Below, one piece after another: positions 31,185 through 35,842 of a DNA stretch of 35,842 nucleotides. Position 1 is the stretch's first letter. Each line of letters opens with the position of its first letter. The notes under the pieces were generated by a model. It saw only the letters and a list, made by a program, of their open reading frames with translations, was not told where the DNA came from and did not search any database. This DNA comes from SIG603 sp964370115 (GTDB lineage: Bacteria > Bacillota > Clostridia > Oscillospirales > Acutalibacteraceae), in the NCBI GenBank assembly GCA_964370115.1, contig CAYJIA010000022.1, positions 1 to 35,842 of the forward strand. The letters are read 5' to 3'. Position numbers and translations under genes: made by a program.

Positions 31185-33056
31185 TTACGCTAGTTTTGCT
31201 ATTCCTTCATACAGTTCGTAGTATCTGCCATTTGTGTTTAATAGTTCCTCATGGCTTCCTCTTTCGATAATTACGCCGTTTTCTAAAACCATTATTGCAT
31301 TAGAATTGCGAACTGTTGATAGCCTGTGCGCTATAACAAATGTTGTTCTTGATGACATAAGCCTGTCTAGGGCTTCTTCAATATGCTTTTCTGTCCTCGT
31401 GTCGACCGAGCTCGTTGCCTCGTCAAGTACTAAGATAGGTGCCTTTGAAATTGCCGCTCTGGCAATATTTAATAGCTGTCTTTGTCCTTGACTTAAATTT
31501 GCTCCGTCACTTTCTATTGCTGTATCATAGCCTTTTTCGAGTTTCTTGATAAAAGAATGAGCATTTGCTGCTTTTGCAGCAGTTTTTACATCTTCATCAC
31601 TTGCGTCAAGCCTGCCGTAGCGGATGTTTTCCATGACTGTACCCTCAAATAAATGCGTGTCTTGCAAAACCATTGCAACATTTTTTCTCAGGTATGATTT
31701 ACTGAAATCTTTTATGTCTATATCGTCAATTGTGATTTCGCCACTTTCGATGTCGTAAAATCTGTTTAATAGATTTGTGATTGTAGTTTTTCCAGCTCCC
31801 GTTGAACCAACAAAGGCGATTTTTTGCCCAGGTTTTGCGTAAAGTGAAATGTTTTTTAGCACCAAATTGTTTTTTGAGTAGCCAAATGATACATCATTTA
31901 ATCTTACAAATCCATTTAACTTTTTAGGGGTCACGGCATTTTCTTCGTCTTGCGGTTCGGCTTCTTCGTCCATTAGGTCAAATACTCTCTCTGCTCCTGC
32001 AAGTGCGGAATAAATTATATTCATTTGCATTGATATCTCGCTTATAGGCCTGTTGAAAGTTCTTGAGTAGTTCAAAAACACTGCATATGCGCCTAAATCT
32101 GCAAAACCTAAAAAGCAAAGAAATCCGCCGATAAATGCGGTAATAACATAGCTTAAATGTCCCATTCCACCCATGACAGGACCCATCATGCCACCTAAAA
32201 ATTGAGCCTTTACAACTTTTTCACGATACTGCTTATTATGATTTTTAAAGTCTTTAAGCGCTTCTTCTTCGTGATTAAATACCTTTACAACTTTTTGCCC
32301 CGCAATAGTTTCTTCAATAAATCCATTTAACGAGCCTAGAGTTTCTTGTCTTGCCTTAAAGTATTTTCTGCTTCTAGATGTGATTGATTTTCCGATAAGA
32401 TAAAACAGCGGAATAATAATTACAGACACAAGTGCAAGATAAATATTTGTGAAAAACATAACAAATAATGTTCCCACCAATGTAATTGAGGCGGAAAATA
32501 GTGTTATAGCAGTGTTTGACATCATTTCACCGATGGAGTCAACATCGTTTGTATATCTGCTCATTGTGTCGCCGTTACTGCTAGTGTCGAAATAGCGAAG
32601 GGGGAGTTTTTGCATTTTTTCAAATAGTTCGTTTCTAAGCCTTTCGAGTGCTCTTTGTGAAATGCCAATCATCAAACGTATTTGAAAAAAGTTTGCAACT
32701 AGGGCTATGCCGTATGATATGCCCATGATTATAATATTTTGAACTAAAGCGCTAAGTCCTGCACCTTCAGTCAAATCGTTAATAATTGGTCTTAGTAGGT
32801 ATGATGATAACAAAGTTAAGCTAGTATTTACTAGCACGCAAAAGAATATAAAAATTATTGTATACTTATCTTCTTTTAGATACTCGAAAAGTCGCTTTAT
32901 AACTTTTGAAGTATTTTTTGGTTTTGCGGTAGGCATATCCATCATTTTTCCAGGGCCTGGCCCTTTCATACCTAAATTATTGGCATTTGAATTGTTGTTT
33001 TGAGAGGTTTCTTTATTGTGTGGACTGTCGTGCGGCGGTTTTTTGTTTGCTTCCAT
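31185..33056 (-). CDS. ABC exporter half-transporter, catalytically competent subunit
   Basis: Type IV (type I exporter fold) ABC protein: about six membrane helices (65-330) followed by a nucleotide-binding domain (380-615). Walker A GSTGAGKT (417-424), Q-loop LQDT, signature LSQGQ (521-525), Walker B ILVLDE with catalytic Glu546, and the H-loop His577 (IAHR). The Q in LSQGQ deviates from LSGGQ. The first 47 residues are polar and Asn/Pro/Gly-rich, longer than usual. It pairs with the upstream half-transporter, 12 bp away, as a heterodimer of the LmrCD / TM287-TM288 kind, probably exporting a hydrophobic drug or peptide. It lies last in a MarR-led operon. The cargo is unknown. Confidence 0.9.
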   Translation of the reverse strand: MEANKKPPHDSPHNKETSQNNNSNANNLGMKGPGPGKMMDMPTAKPKNTSKVIKRLFEYLKEDKYTIIFIFFCVLVNTSLTLLSSYLLRPIINDLTEGAGLSALVQNIIIMGISYGIALVANFFQIRLMIGISQRALERLRNELFEKMQKLPLRYFDTSSNGDTMSRYTNDVDSIGEMMSNTAITLFSASITLVGTLFVMFFTNIYLALVSVIIIPLFYLIGKSITSRSRKYFKARQETLGSLNGFIEETIAGQKVVKVFNHEEEALKDFKNHNKQYREKVVKAQFLGGMMGPVMGGMGHLSYVITAFIGGFLCFLGFADLGAYAVFLNYSRTFNRPISEISMQMNIIYSALAGAERVFDLMDEEAEPQDEENAVTPKKLNGFVRLNDVSFGYSKNNLVLKNISLYAKPGQKIAFVGSTGAGKTTITNLLNRFYDIESGEITIDDIDIKDFSKSYLRKNVAMVLQDTHLFEGTVMENIRYGRLDASDEDVKTAAKAANAHSFIKKLEKGYDTAIESDGANLSQGQRQLLNIARAAISKAPILVLDEATSSVDTRTEKHIEEALDRLMSSRTTFVIAHRLSTVRNSNAIMVLENGVIIERGSHEELLNTNGRYYELYEGIAKLA

Positions 33057-33068
33057 TAAATCATTCCT

Positions 33069-34796
33069 TTATGCAATTGCTTCTTTGTCACGTTGAGAAT
33101 CATAAATTTCTTTATAAGTTTTGCAACTTTGTAAAAGCTCATCGTGAGTACCAATTTCGTCTATTCTTCCTTCGTTCATAACTATAACTTTATCGGCATT
33201 TATAACCGATGTAATTCTCTGAGCAATGATAATCTTTGTTGTTTTATCAAGCTCATTCATTAAGTAGTCGCGTATTTTTGCCTCTGTTGCTGTATCGACA
33301 GCGCTGGTAGAGTCGTCTAAAATTAAAATTTTGGGATTTTTAAGCAGTGCCCTTGCGATACAAAGTCGCTGTTTTTGACCTCCAGATAAATTGACTCCGC
33401 CTTGCCCCAAGACAGTGTCATATTTTTGAGGAAAACTTTCGATAAACTCACTTGCACAGGCATAGCGCGCAATTTCTTTAACTGTATTTTCGTCGGCATC
33501 TTTGTTGCCGAAAAGAAGATTTTCCATTATAGTTCCTGAAAAAAGCACATTGTTTTGCAAAACCATGCCGACACCATCGCGCAAATTTTTTAGAGAATAG
33601 TCTCGAACATTTATGTCATCGACTAAGATTTCGCCGTCTATGATATCGTAAAGCCTTGGAATTAAAGAAACTAAACTTGTTTTTCCACAACCGGTAGAGC
33701 CTATTATTCCAACTGTTTCACCTGAATTTATTTTAAAATTTATATCAGCCAGGACATTTTCATTATTGTCTTTATAATATCGGAAATTCACAGATTTAAA
33801 CTCAATAGCACCGCTTGTGACAGTGATTTTTGAAGCTTCGTTGTCTTTAATATCGATTGTTGTATCGAAAATTTCATTTACACGCTTCACACAGGCAAGT
33901 GCACGTGAGGCAGAAATCAACACCATTGCAAGCATCATAAGCGAGGATAAAATCTGTGTTGTGTAAGTAACAAAGACAGAAATATCACCGATTTGAACGC
34001 TTCCTTGCATCACACCAATTCCGCCAAGATAAAGAATTGAAATTGTAGCGATGTTTACAGCAAGTGTCATAATTGGCATTTGAAGCATTGTGACTCGGAA
34101 TACTTTAACTCCACTTTCTTTTAAATCGTGATTTGCATTTGAGAATTTGTCGGTTTCGTTTTTCTCCCTTGCAAGGGATTTTATTACACGAATATTTGTT
34201 AAGTTTTCACGAACCACAGCATTTAACTTGTCAATTCTATTTTGAAGGTGTGTAAATCTTTTATAACTTAGCAAAACGATTATAGTAATCGCTACCACTA
34301 ATAGAGGTATAACGACTATGAAAATTCTAGCAAGCGAAGAGTTTACAGTGAAAACCATAATCAAAGTTCCTATTAAAAGCGCAGGAGCCCTCACGAACAT
34401 TCTAAGCGCTGTTTCGACAAGATTTTGAATTTGGACAATGTCGTTTGTCGACCTTGTGACTATTGAAGCGGTGCTGAATTTGTCTATATTAGCAAAAGAA
34501 AAACTTTGGATTTTTTTAAATAAAGCTTCTCTTAAATCACAGCCAAAGTATACAGATGCCCTAGTTGCACAGTACGCACAGGAAATTCCGACCAAAAGTC
34601 CAAATATTACATAGCCTAACATTTGAATACCGTAACCTGTTATAATGGACATGTCTTCTCCACCAACAAATCCATCGATGATTTTACCCGCTAAAATAGG
34701 GATGTTTATCTCCGCATAAACCTCAAGCATCATTAAAATAGGGGAGAGGATAAAAAATACAATATGCGGTTTTGCAAATTTATAATATTTTTTCAT
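33069..34796 (-). CDS. ABC exporter half-transporter, degenerate-site subunit
   Basis: Six-helix membrane domain (about 10-300) plus a nucleotide-binding domain (328-560). Walker A GSTGCGKT (366-373), Q-loop LQNN and signature LSGGQ (470-474) are intact. But Walker B reads LILDD, with Asp495 in place of the catalytic Glu, and the H-loop reads IAQR, with Gln526 in place of His. Its own ATP site should bind but barely hydrolyse ATP, the hallmark of asymmetric heterodimeric exporters. That site would be completed by the partner's odd LSQGQ. It lies 5 bp after the MarR gene and is 575 residues, full length. Annotations as lipid A exporter MsbA would be misleading in this context. Confidence 0.9.
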   Translation of the reverse strand: MKKYYKFAKPHIVFFILSPILMMLEVYAEINIPILAGKIIDGFVGGEDMSIITGYGIQMLGYVIFGLLVGISCAYCATRASVYFGCDLREALFKKIQSFSFANIDKFSTASIVTRSTNDIVQIQNLVETALRMFVRAPALLIGTLIMVFTVNSSLARIFIVVIPLLVVAITIIVLLSYKRFTHLQNRIDKLNAVVRENLTNIRVIKSLAREKNETDKFSNANHDLKESGVKVFRVTMLQMPIMTLAVNIATISILYLGGIGVMQGSVQIGDISVFVTYTTQILSSLMMLAMVLISASRALACVKRVNEIFDTTIDIKDNEASKITVTSGAIEFKSVNFRYYKDNNENVLADINFKINSGETVGIIGSTGCGKTSLVSLIPRLYDIIDGEILVDDINVRDYSLKNLRDGVGMVLQNNVLFSGTIMENLLFGNKDADENTVKEIARYACASEFIESFPQKYDTVLGQGGVNLSGGQKQRLCIARALLKNPKILILDDSTSAVDTATEAKIRDYLMNELDKTTKIIIAQRITSVINADKVIVMNEGRIDEIGTHDELLQSCKTYKEIYDSQRDKEAIA

Positions 34797-34801
34797 TTAA
34801 T

Positions 34802-35263
34802 TTACTCCATAATATCAATTAAGTTGTTTTGTAGTTTATCTATCAGTTTTTCAAGTGTATCAATTTCTTGCTTACTAAAATTTTCAAATGTTTTTTTATC
34901 TAGTCCTTGAAAAATTTCGTGAAGATTTTCTACTCCATCATGGCCTTTTTCGGTGAAATTTATCTTATTTGCCCGTGAGTCTTTCTCGTCACTTTCTCTT
35001 ACAATATAGCCTTTTTCTTCGATTTTTTTGAGGGTGACTCCAACACAGGCGGGGCTTGTTTCCATTTTTTGTGCAAGCTCTTTTTGCGAAATATTGCTTT
35101 CTTCGGAAAGAAGCATTAAAAGTCTAGCCTCTCCACCGTAAATTTCTGTATTGCGCAGTTTTTCTTGTAAAACTCTATCAAAACAGTGGTTGAATTTTCT
35201 GATTTTGTGCTTAACAATTCTCTCTTTTGTCATAATATCATTTTTATATTTTCGATTTTGCAT
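34802..35263 (-). CDS. MarR-family transcriptional regulator
   Basis: A winged-helix dimeric regulator, 153 residues. The recognition region reads EESNISQKELAQKMETSPACVGVTLKKIEEKGYI, with the wing at RESDEKDSRANKINFTEKG, a textbook MarR pattern. The start is taken at 35263, where GAAAGGA lies 7 nt upstream. A longer in-frame reading (to 35332) would run through the promoter and operator, so it is rejected; a further ATG 10 codons in is possible. It is first in an operon with the two ABC half-transporters, and a large palindrome covers the promoter, so it almost certainly represses this operon and is relieved by a substrate of the pump. Confidence 0.93.
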   Translation of the reverse strand: MQNRKYKNDIMTKERIVKHKIRKFNHCFDRVLQEKLRNTEIYGGEARLLMLLSEESNISQKELAQKMETSPACVGVTLKKIEEKGYIVRESDEKDSRANKINFTEKGHDGVENLHEIFQGLDKKTFENFSKQEIDTLEKLIDKLQNNLIDIME

Positions 35264-35286
35264 ATGTCTTTCCTTTCGGTAAAAAA

Positions 35287-35325
35287 ATATAGTAAACAAG
35301 TTTATTATAAACTTGTTTACTATAT
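35287..35325. promoter_or_regulatory. MarR operator: perfect 17-bp inverted repeat
   Basis: Arms 35287-35303 and 35309-35325 are perfectly complementary around a 5-bp centre. Each arm contains a self-palindromic AAAC-(AA/TT)-GTTT box (35294-35303 and 35309-35318), so two MarR dimers could bind side by side. The repeat covers the -10 box and most of the promoter spacer. Confidence 0.8.
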
Positions 35326-35332
35326 TTGTCAA
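35304..35332 (-). promoter_or_regulatory. Consensus promoter of the marR-ABC operon
   Basis: Minus strand TTGACA (35327-35332), exactly 17 bp, TATAAT (35304-35309): both hexamers match the sigma-A consensus perfectly. The transcription start is expected near 35297, inside the operator palindrome, giving a leader of about 34 nt. Such a strong promoter would need tight repression. Confidence 0.85.
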
Positions 35333-35382
35333 GATATATTATTGTCCCTTGGGGCTTTTGATACAATAAGGCACAGCCTAAG

Positions 35383-35842
35383 CTATACTTTAAATTCCAT
35401 AGTGTGGCTTCGGTATGAAAAACCTAATTTTTCATAAAAAGAAATTGCCTCGCAGTTAAAATTCCATGCCATTAATTCAACACTTTCTGCTCCTTGCTTT
35501 TTTGAAAGGCGAATAGCTTCATCAAATAAATTTTTTCCAATACCTTTTCTTCGGTAGCTACTATCTACGCACATATCTTCAATGTATGCAACTACTCTAG
35601 GTTTAAGAAGTGGGTTAGTTGAGGGTTTACGTATAGTGGTTACACAAAATCCTACAACTTTACTCTCAATTTCACAAACTATTGAAATGGTATTTTCACT
35701 GTTCATAAGAAAATCAAAATAGCTTTTTTCAAATGGATTAATATCATTATAAATATCGGGTCTGTTTTTATAATGCAAGTCGTGAACTTGCTGGACTAAT
35801 TTTGAAATAGACTCAAAATCTTCACTCTTAATTTTTCTAATA
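35383..35842 (-). CDS. GNAT-family N-acetyltransferase, 5' end beyond the window
   Basis: The reading frame stays open to the window end: before the Met at 35778 it continues upstream as IRKIKSEDFESISKLVQQVH, which is the normal first strand and helix of a GNAT domain. The true start therefore lies outside. The acetyl-CoA motif is YRRKGIGKNLFDEAI, preceded by YIEDMCVDSS; the end ELMAWNFNCEAISFYEKLGF is a standard GNAT C-terminal pattern. The substrate is unknown. It reads toward the marR operon, with 119 bp between its stop and the marR start. I see no strong terminator there, so some read-through is possible. Confidence 0.85.
   Translation of the reverse strand, partial: IRKIKSEDFESISKLVQQVHDLHYKNRPDIYNDINPFEKSYFDFLMNSENTISIVCEIESKVVGFCVTTIRKPSTNPLLKPRVVAYIEDMCVDSSYRRKGIGKNLFDEAIRLSKKQGAESVELMAWNFNCEAISFYEKLGFSYRSHTMEFKV

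Noticed and set aside
35264..35332. A 23-residue upstream extension of the MarR regulator
   Set aside because: It would be encoded by the operator and promoter sequence itself, and the ATG at 35263 has a proper Shine-Dalgarno.
1..35842. CRISPR array, prophage, tRNA or rRNA genes, intact insertion sequences
   Set aside because: I saw no regularly spaced repeats, no transposase or integrase reading frame, and no rRNA-like or tRNA-like sequence in the intergenic regions; small remnants cannot be fully excluded by eye.

Overview
The window is an AT-rich chromosomal stretch from a low-GC Gram-positive anaerobe, almost certainly a member of the Clostridia. The evidence is the c-di-AMP phosphodiesterase / rplI / dnaB linkage, RNase J, the tilS-hpt-ftsH cluster, strong Shine-Dalgarno sites with frequent GTG and TTG starts, canonical sigma-A promoters, and two [FeFe]-hydrogenase-type proteins. 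Genus cannot be fixed from the sequence. No rRNA, tRNA, CRISPR array, prophage or intact insertion sequence is visible.

Layout. 1-1360: tail of an upstream unit, then ilvE. 1361-3022 (minus): nifS-nifU, an iron-sulfur assembly pair. 3023-3396: divergent promoter region. 3397-13075: a long plus-strand operon, RNase J / gdpP / rplI / dnaB / tilS / hpt / ftsH, ended by a strong terminator. 13076-13350: no gene, but four 7-bp tandem repeats and five consecutive hairpins. 13360-14833 (minus): a GNAT acetyltransferase and an 8-TM protein built from an internal duplication. 15063-19339: a divergent type IIA topoisomerase pair. 19341-19510: a structured intergenic element with two competing folds. 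19617-19865: secG. 19943-25586: two M42 peptidases, a PLP C-S lyase-like protein, an M20 peptidase and an MFS transporter in one tight run. 25635-26249 (minus): an isolated type IV pilin-like protein. 26490-31065: a hydrogenase locus (2Fe-2S ferredoxin, sensory-type [FeFe] hydrogenase with PAS, SpoIIE-type phosphatase, group-B-type [FeFe] hydrogenase). 31185-35263 (minus): MarR regulator plus a heterodimeric ABC exporter. 35383-35842 (minus): a GNAT acetyltransferase cut by the window end.

The most interesting region is 26281-31065. A hydrogenase-like protein with a PAS domain overlaps a PP2C/SpoIIE phosphatase gene and is followed by a catalytic-looking hydrogenase, which suggests a hydrogen- or redox-sensing module. 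Its promoter carries two near-identical palindromes. One, at the predicted transcription start, differs from the clostridial Rex (NADH/NAD+ sensor) operator consensus at one position; the other overlaps the -35 box. The phosphatase also has a C-terminal half of about 165 residues that I cannot assign. Second in interest is the MarR operon, where a perfect 17-bp inverted repeat covers a consensus promoter. All functions are inferred from sequence motifs read by eye; no database search was run.
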